Assembly: GCF_020080835.1 (NCBI RefSeq)
Contig: NC_058162.1
Span: 15,960,640-16,024,639, forward strand
From: Cotesia glomerata
Taxonomy: Eukaryota > Arthropoda > Insecta > Hymenoptera > Braconidae
Length of the DNA stretch: 64,000 nt
Direction of reading: 5' to 3'
The stretch's first letter is position 1. Every line of letters begins with the position of its first letter. The position numbers and the translations under genes are program-made. Under the pieces are notes generated by a model. That model ran no database searches. It saw only the letters and a program-made list of their open reading frames with translations, and was not told the origin of the DNA. Below are positions 32,006 to 43,722 of the stretch, piece by piece.

Positions 32006-32590
32006 CATATATATATATATATATATATGTCGGAGATAATATCGAGCTGGGTTTTTCCAGAGATTGGAAATTCCCAATATTTTAGTTTGTCTGTTAATTT
32101 TAAGCAAAATTGTAAAGCATAGAATATTTAGATATTATTTACGACTTAAGCTGATTATATTTTTATGGTTATGACGATGGGCTTAAGTCCGGAGTGACAA
32201 TGGTCACCAAACGTAGCCGAGGTCACAGGATAGAAGTAAAAAGTATATAGTTAGAAATATCGACAGACAATGAGGGCTGTCGAAATATTTTTGAGTGAAT
32301 AAGTACTTAGGGTACTTGGAACAGTAGTTCTCGTTGAGCATTGATCAAGTAAAGATCGCATACATCCTGCTGACCCCGGATTCGTTCTCGGTCTTATTTC
32401 CCCAACGTCTTTAACTGTTATATCAATCGTAGTAAAATATTTGTAATTAAATTTATTATTTGTACGAGTTAGTGTACGTTATATTCCAAATCAAAGTCTT
32501 TGTTATATTTGATTATTGTGAAATAAATAAAGATGGCTGATAATGATCCAAAGGACTCTAACAATGCCCAAACCACTCTTCCTCCGACAT
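31281..32590 (+). repeat. 1.3-kb direct repeat, copy A (Helitron tail, leader and gag start)
   Basis: Starts ACAATTTTATAAACG in the Helitron tail and ends in gag at CCTCCGACAT. Matches 37282-38542 almost base for base: apart from (TA)n length and one T, I see no differences. It holds the upstream regulatory region of the gypsy-type element, probably including its LTR, perhaps beginning TGTCGGAGATAAT near 32027. LTR limits cannot be fixed because copy B also extends into gag. Confidence 0.85.
31958..32028. repeat. (TA)n microsatellite
   Basis: About 70 bp of TA repeats with an ACATACATA interruption. The corresponding tract in copy B (37959-37978) is only about 20 bp. Confidence 0.9.
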
Positions 32591-35500
32591 CAGAAGTGGG
32601 ATCTGGATCAGCTACGGGTTTTTCTCCTAATCAATTCCAGTTGCTAATGGAAATGCAAAATCGGAATTTGATAGAGTTAATGAAGGTTGTAACAAAACCA
32701 GTGTCCACTAATCGCAATATGTCTTTGCCGAAGTTCAATCCTGAAAATTCAAGTGCGGATCCAGCTGCTTGGTGTTCAACCGTGGATATGTGTTTCGCGG
32801 AACGTCCTCAGGAGGGTAGTGCACTTATTATCGCGTTAAGTGAAGCTCTTCAAGGATCTGCATCTTCGTGGTTATCTCAAGTATGTTATCCTGGGATAAC
32901 GTGGACTGAATTTAAAGATCTCTTCATCGCGAGATTTGGTGGACTAGAAACATCGGCGGCCACTTTAATAAATTTACAAAATAGTCGTCCGAAAGATGGT
33001 GAGTGCTTGTCTTCATATTCAAGTCGTCTATTGGCGTCGCTTTGTTCAAAGTGGAAAAGTGCAAGTGTCGAAGAAATCGCGGTGTCTGTTGTACTCGCTC
33101 ATCTTTCACAGTGTGATACGCGTCTTCAACGTTTATCATTTACGACAGATATTAAATCACGTAACCAACTCCAAAATGAATTGAAAGCCTTTAATTATGC
33201 AAGAAAAAGGTCCGCTCCACACCAAGATGATCGTACGGAGCCTAATTTTAAACGATTTAAATCGTTGTCATCGATTAAGTGTCATTCATGTGGAAAATTA
33301 GGACACAGAAGTGTTGATTGCCCTTCAATTAATAAAGGAAAATCAGAACGAGCATCTAATAGCCAGGTAGCCACTAGGCCTACCTCACAAAAATCCGTTG
33401 TTACCTGCTTCAAGTGTGGCGTAGTGGGACACGTTGCCTCAAGATGTCCAACATTAGCGAGTGGAGGTTCAAAAAACAACGGGAATGGTAACAACAACGA
33501 GCGTCGTGTGGACATCTGTACGGTAGCAGCTCCATCAGGATCATTGATCCATCGTGGTGAGTCGTTTTCATTTTGGTTTGATTCGGGAGCTGAATGCTCG
33601 TTAATTAAAGAAAGTTTTGCCGCTAAATTTGCGGGTAAACGTAAAAATAATTTAATAATTTTAAAGGGCATTGGAAATGTTAGTGTGAACTGTACGATAC
33701 AAATTTTGTCTGAAATAACTATTAATAGCCATACGTTAGAGATACTTTTTCATGTTATTGCAGATGATTATTTAAAATGTGACGTATTGATTGGTCGTGA
33801 AATTCTTGGGCAAGGATTTGATGTAAATATAACTTCAAATAATTTTAGCTTATCTAAAAGTAAACTGATTAACGCATGTAATAAACTCGAATCTATTAGT
33901 AAAATACATTTTAATGATATTGATACTGACGTAATTAGAGATGATAAAGAGAAACTCATTTCTATTTTAAAAGAATATACCGATTCATTTATTCAGGGGT
34001 TTCCAAGTACTCGTGTTAATACAGGGGAGCTTATAATACGTTTAGTTGACCCTAATGTAACTGTACAAAGGCGACCGTATCGTCTTAGTGCTGAGGAAAG
34101 GCAGGTAGTACGGGATAGAGTAGATGAACTATTGAAGGCTAATGTTATTCGTCCGAGTTGCTCTCCGTTTGCAAGTCCTATATTATTAGTTAAAAAGAAA
34201 GATGGTTCTGATCGTTTGTGCGTCGATTATCGGGAACTGAATGCTAATACGATAGATGATAAATTTCCTTTACCCCTCATTGCCGACCAAATAGCGCGAC
34301 TTGCTGGTGCTAAATTTTTCACATGTTTAGATATGGCCAGTGGATTTCACCAAATCCCTGTTGAGACAGAATCAATTGAACGTACGGCGTTTGTAACGCC
34401 TGATGGGCAATATGAATATTTGACCATGCCATTCGGGCTAAAGAACGCACCCTCTGTCTTTCAACGTGCTGTTATAAAAGCCCTAGGAGAACTTGCATAT
34501 ACATTCGTCATTGTGTATATGGATGATATTATGATTATAGCTTCAACTATCGAGGAAGCGTTAGACAGACTTCAAAAAGTAGTCAGTATTCTCATTAAAT
34601 CCGGATTCTCTTTTAATTTTTCAAAATGCTCGTTTCTCAAAACCCAAGTACAATACCTGGGCTATGAAATTTCTGCTGGTGAAGTCCGTCCCAGCTCACG
34701 TAAAATCGAAGCCTTAACTGTCTTACCTGCACCGAGAACCGTAACTCAGTTGAGACAATTCATCGGTCTCTCTTCTTACTTTCGTAAATTTATTCCAAAG
34801 TTCTCACAGGTAATGAAACCCTTATACCGTTTGACCTCAGGTAGCAAAAAAAATATTGAATGGACTGAGGTACATGAAAATATCCGTCAGAAAATAATCT
34901 CTGTATTGACTAATGAGCCTGTACTAATGATCTTCAATCTGAACTTTCCTATAGAGTTGCACACAGACGCTAGCTCTGAAGGCTATGGGGCTATATTAAT
35001 GCAAAAATTTAATGGTTCAAATAGAGTTGTCGAGTATTATAGCAAAGCTACTAGTTCAGCTGAGTCACGATATCATTCATATGAATTAGAGACTCTAGCT
35101 GTATTTAACGCAGTAAAATTTTTCCGCCATTATTTGCATGGCCGACCGTTCGTAGTAATTACGGATTGTAATTCGTTAAAAGCCTCTCAGAAAAAGGCTG
35201 ACCTAACACCAAGGGTTCACCGTTGGTGGGCTTTCTTACAGACTTTTAAATTTGATATTGTGTATAGAGAAGGTAAACGAATGGCTCACGCTGATTTCTT
35301 TTCGCGTAATCCTGTTACAGAACAATTGCGTAGTAATTCAAATAAAATTTTACAGAAAAGTATAAATTTGACGGAAATTTCCGATGATTGGCTTCTTGTT
35401 GAGCAACGGCGTGACCCAGAAATTAGTAAGATAGTAATTGATTTAGAAAATGATGAGATTGCGTCCGATCTTGCTAAAACTTATGAAGTACGGTCAGGGT

Positions 35501-36674
35501 TACTCCACCGAAAAATCCAAAGGCGAGGTAAAACATTATGTTTACCTATTGTTCCACGTGCTTTTAGGTGGTCGGTAATAAATCATGTACATGAGTCAAT
35601 TATGCACTTAGGATGGGAGAAAACACTTGACAAGGTTTGCGAGTATTACTGGTTTGAAGGAATTACGAAATATGTTCGTAAATTCATTGATAACTGTTAT
35701 ACTTGCAGAGTTTTCAAGTCAAGCTCAGGCAAAGTACAAGCAGAGCTTCATCCTATTCCTAAGACCAGCATCCCTTGGCATACAGTGCACATGGATATTA
35801 CAGGTAAATTAACGGGTAAGAACGATTCAAAAGAATACGTTGTCGTGTTGATAGATGCTTTTACTAAATTTGTTTTATTATATCATACTCGAAAAATAGA
35901 TAGTGTCAATACTATTAAGGCTCTTAAAAATGCTATATCATTGTTTGGCCCACCGACCCGTATAATTGCGGATCAAGGTAGATGTTTCACAAGTAAAGAA
36001 TTTCAAGAGTATTGTAACTCACAAAACTCAAAATTACATCTTATAGCTACGGGTTCAAGTCGGGCTAATGGCCAGGTAGAACGCGTAATGAGTACCCTAA
36101 AAGTATGTTTACTGCAGCCGAAACGAGTGGAAACTCTTGGCAAGCAGTTGTAAATGAAATTCAATTAGCAATAAATTGTACTACTAATCGAGTCACTAAA
36201 GCTAGTCCGTTAGAGTTGCTAATCGGCAAAGTAGCTAGACCTTTTGGAATGATAGTTGATCAAGACGATAAAGAAATTGATATTTCTGACGTACGGCAAA
36301 AAGCAATTGATAACATAGAAATTAATGCGAAATATGATAAGTCTAGATTTGATAAGAATAAAGCAAAGATAGTTTCATTTAAAGTAGGAGATTTTGTGTT
36401 AATTAAAAATGAAGAGAGAAATCAAACAAAGCTCGATCCAAAGTTCAGAGGTCCATTTGTGGTGACGGAAACTCTCGACGGTAATCGTTATACTTTAAAG
36501 TCTTTAATGGGTAATAGAACGTATAAATACTGCCATGAAAACTTGAGAAAAATGCCTGAATCCCATATTCCTAGTGAGTTGGATGCTTCTGATGATCAAG
36601 AAGTTGTTGATCAGGAGAGCAATGAAGACTCTGAGACAGAGTCAGAAACCACCAGGGGAGAGACTCAGCACTAA
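32533..36674 (+). pseudogene. Ty3/gypsy-type gag-pol polyprotein, one frameshift from intact
   Basis: ATG at 32533. Order: Gag with two CCHC knuckles (CHSCGKLGHRSVDC near 33283; CFKCGVVGHVASRC near 33408), protease (FWFDSGAECSLI near 33570), RT (DYRELNANTIDD near 34227, FTCLDMASGFHQIPVE near 34318, YMDDIMII near 34518), RNase H (LHTDASSEGYGAIL near 34960), integrase with the HHCC region (HESIMHLGWEKT; CYTC), catalytic MDITGK, ADQGRCF and GQVERVM, then a C-terminal chromatin/strand-transfer region. The frame shifts by one base at an A4 run (36099-36102) near the end of the integrase core; the remaining 189 codons are open in the next frame. About 1,380 codons carry just this lesion, which might be a sequencing error. 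No env-like ORF. Domain order (RT-RH-IN) places it with Ty3/gypsy. Confidence 0.92.
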
Positions 36675-36699
36675 TGGTAGATGTAAGGTCGCACCACTT

Positions 36700-37050
36700 G
36701 CTCCAAGCTGTAGGTCGTATAAGCAAATCTAGAGTGATTTGGCTAGGGTACGACGGGCCAGTTGGTGAAGTGGCGGGGACCAAAGAAATCTGTTGGCCGC
36801 ACTACTTGCGCCAGTCTGTAGTCGTAACTGCAAACTCAGGGTAGTTTGAATCAATTTTGTTTATCAAGATTGTCAGGGCGCGAGGGCCAGCTGGTGAGGT
36901 GGCGGGGGCCAAAGATGAAGTTCTAGGCTGCACTATCTGCGCCAGTCTGTAGTCGCAACTGCAAACTCAGGGTAGTTTGAATCAATTTTGTTTATCAAGA
37001 TTGTCAGGGCGCGAGGGCCAGCTGGTGAGATGGCGGGGGCCAGAGATGTT
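36700..37050 (+). repeat. 131-bp tandem repeat downstream of gypsy-type pol
   Basis: GCGCGAGGGCCAGCTGGTGA starts at 36878 and 37009 (131 bp apart). An earlier diverged unit begins near 36747 (ACGACGGGCCAGTTGGTGAA) and a partial one precedes it. Each unit carries GCGCCAGTCTGTAGTCG and a block beginning GGTAGTTTGAATCAA. Confidence 0.88.
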
Positions 37051-37281
37051 GTAAGCTGCACTACATGTGTCATATGTGGTTGACAATGTGGCGGGGGCTT
37101 AAGGTGTACATAGTTGAATACTATGGTGATACACAAGTTTTCTGTATATGGTATACAGTAGCAAACCATTTTGAGTGTTAGAGGTCTATCTATACTATAC
37201 CTGTGGTGGATATGGCTTGTATTCAGTGTGAACGGAATGGTGGAAAGGTATTCTCAAGGAAACGCGTAACAATAAAAGGAA

Positions 37282-38542
37282 ACAATTTTATAAACGCCCA
37301 GCGGAGTGGGCGGGTAACAGCTAGTTATTTTTATATGTAAAATTGGTTCTGATGCGCTAACATTTTCATCAAGCTAAAAGAAGAATTATTCATGTATCAA
37401 ATTTTTTTTCCTCTTAATTTCATTTACTGTAAGAAAGTCATGACCCGAGTTGAATGGATTTAATATTTAAAAAGACCATTCGGCAGCCGAAATGGAAGTA
37501 GATTTCATCATGAATAGAAAAAAATATAACGAAGATTGTATACAGAACTAGGGCTTTTAACTTATATGCAATCGACAAAAATATATATCGACGGACAAAT
37601 ACTAAAACCAGTGCAATAGCAAATTTCATGATTGGCATAGGGGAATGGGGCATAATTTTGAGACTACACATATGACATGGTACTCACATTAAAGCTTATT
37701 TAAAGAGCTTTCGGATGCGATTTACAGAATTGCAATAAGTTATCCCATTCAAAAGTTATTCGAGTTCGAAAGTGAAGAAATATGAATTTTTATGATTTTC
37801 AAAATTTTGAAATCCTGGTATTTCTAAATTACTTGACCGATTAAGCTCATCTTCGAACTTGACTTTGGTATTTATCTGTAGAATAAGTATGTTGAGTTTG
37901 GTAGAGATCCGTTGTAAATTGGCGACGCTATCGTCCTGACAAGCCGCGTTATATCCCATATATATATATATATATATATGTCGGAGATAATATCGAGCTG
38001 GGTTTTTCCAGAGATTGGAAATTCCCAATATTTTAGTTTGTCTGTTAATTTTAAGCAAAATTGTAAAGCATAGAATATTTAGATATTATTTACGACTTAA
38101 GCTGATTATATTTTTTATGGTTATGACGATGGGCTTAAGTCCGGAGTGACAATGGTCACCAAACGTAGCCGAGGTCACAGGATAGAAGTAAAAAGTATAT
38201 AGTTAGAAATATCGACAGACAATGAGGGCTGTCGAAATATTTTTGAGTGAATAAGTACTTAGGGTACTTGGAACAGTAGTTCTCGTTGAGCATTGATCAA
38301 GTAAAGATCGCATACATCCTGCTGACCCCGGATTCGTTCTCGGTCTTATTTCCCCAACGTCTTTAACTGTTATATCAATCGTAGTAAAATATTTGTAATT
38401 AAATTTATTATTTGTACGAGTTAGTGTACGTTATATTCCAAATCAAAGTCTTTGTTATATTTGATTATTGTGAAATAAATAAAGATGGCTGATAATGATC
38501 CAAAGGACTCTAACAATGCCCAAACCACTCTTCCTCCGACAT
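37282..38542 (+). repeat. 1.3-kb direct repeat, copy B
   Basis: Second copy of 31281-32590, again from the Helitron-tail hairpin (37295-37312, CTAG at 37321-37324) to the first 19 codons of gag (ATG at 38485), where it breaks off into a TATATAAATACATA sequence. A normal 3' LTR would not continue into leader and gag, so this is a tandem element fragment, a segmental duplication, or an assembly duplication; the gap lies 207 bp beyond. Confidence 0.85.
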
Positions 38543-38749
38543 ATATAAATACATACATATATAAACTTTTGAACCATATGCATTTTCTGAATTCGCTTGA
38601 CAAGCTGAGTCGAAATATAGCAAAATTTTTCAAAAGTTCCGTCATGAGGACCAATGCAATAGTTAGATTTCTATGAAATCTACTAAAAATTTCATAATTG
38701 GCATAGGGGAATGGGGCATAATTTTGAGACTACACATATGACATGGTAC
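38543..38749 (+). repeat. Third partial copy of the repeat flank, cut by the gap
   Basis: 38686-38749 (TTGGCATAGGGGAATGGGGC and flanks, ACACATATGACATGGTAC) repeats 31622-31683 and 37622-37683 with one change (CATAATTGG for CATGATTGG). The sequence before it does not match those copies. Confidence 0.7.
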
Positions 38750-38849
38750 NNNNNNNNNNNNNNNNNNNNNNNNNNNNNNNNNNNNNNNNNNNNNNNNNNN
38801 NNNNNNNNNNNNNNNNNNNNNNNNNNNNNNNNNNNNNNNNNNNNNNNNN
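38750..38849. other. Assembly gap, exactly 100 N
   Basis: A run of 100 N, the usual placeholder for a gap of unknown length. The two sides may not be physically adjacent. Confidence 1.
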
Positions 38850-38936
38850 TGATGACCACCTGTACGCCGGCCTGCGGCGCAGCAGGTTTTGCGCCAAGGC
38901 GCACCTATTCAGGTTGCCTTGTAGTATGCGTGTCAT
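38850..38936 (-). pseudogene. R1-clade copy C, ORF2 start (truncated by gap)
   Basis: ATG at 38936-38934 overlaps the ORF1 stop as ATGA. MTRILQGNLNRCALAQNLL is the standard start of an R1-type endonuclease domain (compare MRILQLNLNHCEAAHDLL in copy D). Runs into the gap after about 29 codons. Confidence 0.75.
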
Positions 38937-40395
38937 TTCTGCCTTCTCGTGGCTTCTGCAAGTGCTGTGCGGAATGCCTTACAAGCTCCAGTACCAGAAA
39001 TATGGCATAAACCATCCTGGGCATCTTTGTCCGGAGCACAAAGGAAGCATTTTGGCTTCTCCGTGCAGTTTACGGCCTTGTGGTTCTCTCCGCCACATTT
39101 GTAGCAGTGCCTGCTTCTCTCTGGTCCCGCACACTGACGTGTTTGGTGTCCAAAACCAAGACATTCAAAACAACTTTTTACTTTTACAACTGGGCGTATA
39201 CGACAGTTCACCAAACCGATCATTATACGGGCCTTGTCAAGGGCCTTAATCGCACTGGCCTCGTCTACTTCGCAGAAGGCTGCCCGATTGCCTCGTGGTG
39301 TGGGTTTTTTCAAATTTACCCGCTTGACGTCTAGGCTGTCAGTGAATTCACATTTGATTGCTTTACGGACTTCACTCTCGGTATAGATTTCATTCAAGTC
39401 GAGGATCTCGATCATTGTTGTTGATGTTAGCGTCTTGAGCGTGCCGATGTTTGCAGTGGCTGACCTTACTGCATCGGTGAAAGCCTTGCTGTCTTCGGTC
39501 TTTCGAGCCATTTTAAGGAGAGTGCCTTCGTGTTTCGTCTCTTTAATAGACTTTATGTCTACGCCCGTCTCGACAGGGCCTTGATTTCCTTGAGGAGATC
39601 GGCGTATGTTCGCCTTTCAGCTGGTTGGACAAGCAAAGCTTTAGTTCTTGTCTTCTTCCTCCTCGGTTTTTTGGAGCCACCATTCCTTGACAGGTTTTGG
39701 GCTGTTGCAGATTGAGCCGCTGGCTCTTGTTCTCTTTCCTTCTTTTTCTTTTGCCAAGTCACTTTAGTCCAGGTATCTTCCCGGGCTGTCTTTTTCTGTG
39801 CTGGCTTGTCATTTACTGAGGAAGTTCTGGGCGTGGATAGCAGCCTCTTCTTTTTGTTTTTATCTCCATGCTGTTGTGATTTCTCAGGCGTGACTGAAAG
39901 TGGCTGTGTTTTTGTAGTCATCCACGGAGATGTTTGCGTGGTTATCGCCGACGTCGTTGGTGATTTGTTAGCCAGCCTATATGCCGTGGCAATGGACGTA
40001 ACCAATTTTCTGATCTCATGGTGGAGATTTCTTTTGTCCTTAATGAAATCCGCTAACTCTTCGATCTTGCTGCCGAGTCGTTCCATTGGTGATTTTTGGC
40101 CGGTGATGGTCGGTAGAGAGTTGATCCTTTCTCGGTGAGCATGAGTATTGATGTGAGCAATAGGCCCATCACTCTCTTTAGAAACGTTGCTCGGCTGTAC
40201 GTCTACTTCCATCTGAGCTGTTGTGTTACTCCCTGTAACACTACTAGACAGCGGAGCCATGGGGTCCACCCTGCTGTCCAAACGGTCGCTTGATGACGAC
40301 GAGTTCAGGCCCGTTTGCACGCCTTCCCTCGCCGGCACTGAGGTATCCCTCCCCTCTGCAGTAAACGATGTTTGAAAGTTCTGTGACATTTCCAT
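38933..40395 (-). pseudogene. R1-clade copy C ORF1
   Basis: Homologous to copy A. The N-terminal piece (40395-39559) and C-terminal piece (39511-38933) are separated by a 10-bp deletion relative to copy A near 39570, which shifts the frame. The C-terminus has CCHC knuckles (CFECLGFGHQTRQC, CYKCGGENHKAVNC) and CFLCAPDKDAQ. There are fewer stops than in copy A, so this copy is younger. The stop TGA overlaps the ORF2 ATG. Confidence 0.85.
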
Positions 40396-40523
40396 ATCGT
40401 TTTGTTTTGCTGGGTTTGTTCCTCCCTGTGTATTTTATTTCCTCGGTACCTGACATATCTGCCAGGCATTCCCCTATCCGCCACCTGGGGAAGCGCCAGA
40501 TGCGAGTCCGAGCAGCCCGACAC

Positions 40524-40524
<1 letters not shown>
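40396..40524 (-). other. 5' UTR of R1-clade copy C up to the (TG)n tract
   Basis: Short leader ending CACGG next to (TG)n at 40525. It differs from the leaders of copies B and D, so copy C represents a second subfamily. Confidence 0.6.
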
Positions 40525-40582
<58 letters not shown>

Positions 40583-41270
40583 AAGTATGTAAGCCTCTTA
40601 TAACTTTTGAACGGTTAAACCGATTTCATCGCGGTTGGTGCCATTTGAAAGGGTTTGGCCAAGCTTAGAGTTTGAGTACAATTCGGACTGATTCGGACCG
40701 ATGGATTTCGAAAAATCTAAAAAAAAAAACTAAAAAAAAATTTTTTTAAAAGTTATTTTTTCGGAATAACTTTTAAACGGATTCATCGATCAACTCCAGA
40801 AACTAATCAGCTCTCAACCTTAAAAAACCACGTCGATTGCCGTTAATCTGGTCAAAATCGGTTGATTCGTTCGAGAGATATCGTGCAGGAAAGAAAACCC
40901 AAAAAAGTGTTTTTTCGGGATTACTCTGAAATATCTTGTTTGACCAATTGAAACTCAAAAATAAAAAACTGCGTAGAATGCCGTCAACCGCGTAAAAATC
41001 GGTTCATTCATTCAAAGTTATTGCGGTTTGAAAATTCAAAAAATGGTGTTTTATGAAACTTTTATCAGACTTTTGAGCTTAAAAAGCTCAAAAGCATAGA
41101 AAAGGTATTTTTCTGAACTTGGAGAGCTCAAAACAACACACAGATCGTATTTTTGAGCTCGAAGAGTTCAAAAACTTTGTATTTGCAATTTTAAGCGCCC
41201 AGGTATTAACGGAATTAGCGGGAAGTTGCAGGGATGGCCTTTAGGGTCAACCGTTTTCCTAATTTTTTTA
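40525..41270 (-). mobile_element. CA-repeat element copy c (half, starts in (TG)n)
   Basis: (TG)n at 40525-40582, then AACTTTTGAACGGTTAAACC, the GAGCTC inverted repeats near 41080-41170, and the terminal GGGTCAACCGTTTTCCTAAT (41245-41264). The 3' part beyond the microsatellite is replaced by R1-clade copy C. Confidence 0.8.
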
Positions 41271-41481
41271 GTGTAGTTGCGTATCTATAGGAGAATTACT
41301 ACACATTTTTATTTTATCTAGTCTGTGGCGCTGACCTTTCCCCATCGAAAAAAAGTCAGGATCGAAATTTTTGAGCTTGCTGTAGTATGTGCTGATGAAA
41401 TTTAATAATTTTAAGTAAATTAATTGTTATAAGTGACTATAAATTAATTAATACGGTAATATAAAGTTATGAATTACTTGT

Positions 41482-41721
41482 CTGCCCAATTTTAAAACAC
41501 AGTAACTGCAAAACTTTTATACCTGATTTTTTTTAGTATTGCTGCATTTTTTATAACTTTTAGACCTTTATTTCAAGTAATTTTTCTTAAAAATATTTAT
41601 ATTCAAGTATTTTCTATTCATAAATCAAATTTTTTATTAATTTGGCGGGTAAACTTTTTTTCAATAAGAAAAATTGGAAAAAATTTTGAAATGTTAGTTA
41701 CTGTGTTTTGAAATTGGGCAG
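41482..41721. mobile_element. Short inverted-repeat (MITE-like) element, about 240 bp
   Basis: CTGCCCAATTTTAAAACACA at 41482 is matched by the reverse complement of TGTGTTTTGAAATTGGGCAG at 41702-41721, extending through CAGTAAC/GTTACTG (about 25 bp). The interior is AT-rich without coding. Target duplication not evident. Confidence 0.6.
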
Positions 41722-42983
41722 CCGTACTGTTACAGTTAACAATTTAGGAAAAAAAAGTACCGTAAAATTCAATAAAATTTTGCAACCTTAAAATACCGTT
41801 CTGCTTACAGTAAACATAGTCGGTAGTCTGGCGCTCCGTTTACAACGGATTTGAACGGAACTTGGTGCCAGATTCTACCGAATCTGTGGATAAAATTATT
41901 AATAATTATTAAATTAAAAATGAGAAATTAAGATTAAATGAAATAAGAAAAGATTGACAAAAGTATTTATAAGAGTGCGAGAGAGAAGACAGCCGCGCGC
42001 AGCCTACCCGGAGAAAAGATAGAGGGAAAAGAGACGGCGAAAGACGCCGAGAGACAAGCGATAGTAGGGGAAGCCTGGAAAGTTCCGTAGCATAGTTTCC
42101 GCGTGCGCTGTGAGGCAGCGTGGTGTCGCTCAAACTGTTTGCCCGCAGACTATTGCTTCCAAGTTGTTAAAACCAATTTTCTGATCAGTTTTTGCCAGGT
42201 CAGCTTGGGCTTCCGAGCGAGTGGTACACTCTGCGGAGAAGTTACAAGTGCTGTGTTGTGCAGAATAGAAGGATATAACCTCCTTTTATATTAAATCTGT
42301 CCTCACAGTGGATCTCTTTTTGTCGCCAGGTTGACCTGAGGTACTTAGGTAACCGAACAACCTCTATTGCACGGCAAGAGGTGAGGCTTCGGTACATAGT
42401 CTGTCATTCTCGTAACGGATATTGTGAGAAATAGCTAGGAGGTTGGCGACACCTGGACTTGGAGGTACTCCTCGTCGGAACACCTAGGGAGAGGTACGGC
42501 TGGGTGTCGAGGTACTTGAAAAAACCCAGTATCTCTAGATTTGGACAACCGAGCCTCTCTTGGTTGATAGAGGGAACTGGGGAGAAGTTAGATAGACCCG
42601 CGGACGCGATGCAAAATCCCCAGTAGGCTGCAAGGAGGTTACGGCTTGTCAGAAGTATTTGTATATGTGTATATTAGATCTTGGGGTAAAAGTTATGATA
42701 ATACGTATGTTTATTGCTTGTAGTACATTGTTTATTGTATAGTTGTGTCTTGGATTGCAATAACGATTTGAATTGGGTTATTTTATATATTTTTATGAGA
42801 TTTGATGAATAAATTAACCTTATATTTGGAATCTGTATTATTATTTGGTTAATATTAGTTAGTTGTAAGTTTGTCTGTGTTACATGATCCCCATCCAGAC
42901 CATGGACGAGGCGAGCTAGAGCACGGGGAAGTCGTGTTTATCACAACGAGGCTTTAAAACCTTCCGTAACGTCACAATGTATC
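41722..42983. other. Unassigned; GC-richer block 41800-42660
   Basis: No ORF beyond chance. An imperfect hairpin lies at about 41828-41873 (TCTGGCGCTCCGTT ... AACGGAACTTGGTGCCAGA). Composition differs from the flanks and resembles a UTR or LTR, but no partner copy is present in the window. Confidence 0.35.
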
Positions 42984-43009
42984 AAAAAAAAAAAAAAAAA
43001 AAAAAAAAA
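42984..43009 (+). repeat. Poly(A) tract, 26 A
   Basis: A26 after CACAATGTATC. Possibly the tail of a retrocopy or LINE/SINE fragment covering part of the preceding block. Confidence 0.6.
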
Positions 43010-43548
43010 GGTCTGGCTCAAGATATTACGTATTTTAAAAGCTTAATCTGAAAACTTAACATGTGATTTCAATTAACGTAAACTAATGTAACCAATTATT
43101 TGCCGAATACTATCTCTGTACTTTTCTTGTAGGTGGGTTTAAAACCTCTAAGTGCAATAAGAGAGATTAATTATATTATTAATTGATATTTATTTAAAAC
43201 TAATTGACAGCTTTACAATAAAATTTATAATAATTTTTTCAAAATGTTAAAAAAAATAAAATTTTGAATAAAACATGAAATATAAGTTTTCGATAATTAA
43301 GAAATAATTTGATATCGACGGTCTAATTAGCAATTGGTCTAACTCTTTATTTTTTTTTTTAATTTTGGTGCAGTTATAATTCGCTTATAAATTATTTGCA
43401 TGATCCTAGCCAAAATATTATACCTCTATTAAATATTAAATGCTTTATTAAAGTGATAATAAATTTCGAATTAATTGTATTTTCGTACAAATGGAAGATT
43501 CTTCAAAATGAAGTTAGACAATTTGCTACTCAGAACGTCGATATACGA
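43010..43548. other. AT-rich stretch, no feature recognised
   Basis: No ORF, tRNA or tandem repeat seen. Confidence 0.4.
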
Positions 43549-43722
43549 TTATTTGCAATGATCACAAACATATTCGTCGGAATAATTTTCGTCAATACCT
43601 ACGCAAAAGTCATGAGACCATTTTTTATTGCAATTTTTACACCGAATCCAAGACTCTGTGGATTTTGAGTAAAGTCCAATGCAATAAAGACAATGGCAAT
43701 CATCATTTTTATATTTAAGGCA
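43549..43722 (-). pseudogene. C-terminal Cys-rich (PHD-like) tail of a pogo/Tigger-type transposase
   Basis: Minus-strand reading of 57 codons ending at TAA 43551-43549. It contains CHCLYCIGLYSKSTESW, then WIRCKNCNKKWSHDFC and YVCDHCK. The spacing C-x-C-x2-C ... W-x2-C-x2-C-x3-W-x-H-x2-C ... C-x2-C is that of the zinc-finger tail on many insect DDE transposases of the pogo/Jerky type. An in-frame stop lies immediately upstream and no DDE core is visible, so it is a fragment or an isolated exon. Confidence 0.5.

Noticed and set aside
32027..32202. Definite gypsy LTR from TGTCGGAGAT to GAGTGACA
   Set aside because: Ends look plausible and a TGGTCACC follows, but the 1.3-kb duplication extends both ways beyond it, no polypurine tract adjoins the second copy, and no target duplicate was found.
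38692..39249. Frames spanning the N gap
   Set aside because: They read through unknown bases; only the sequence right of 38850 supports a coding call (R1-clade copy C, minus strand).
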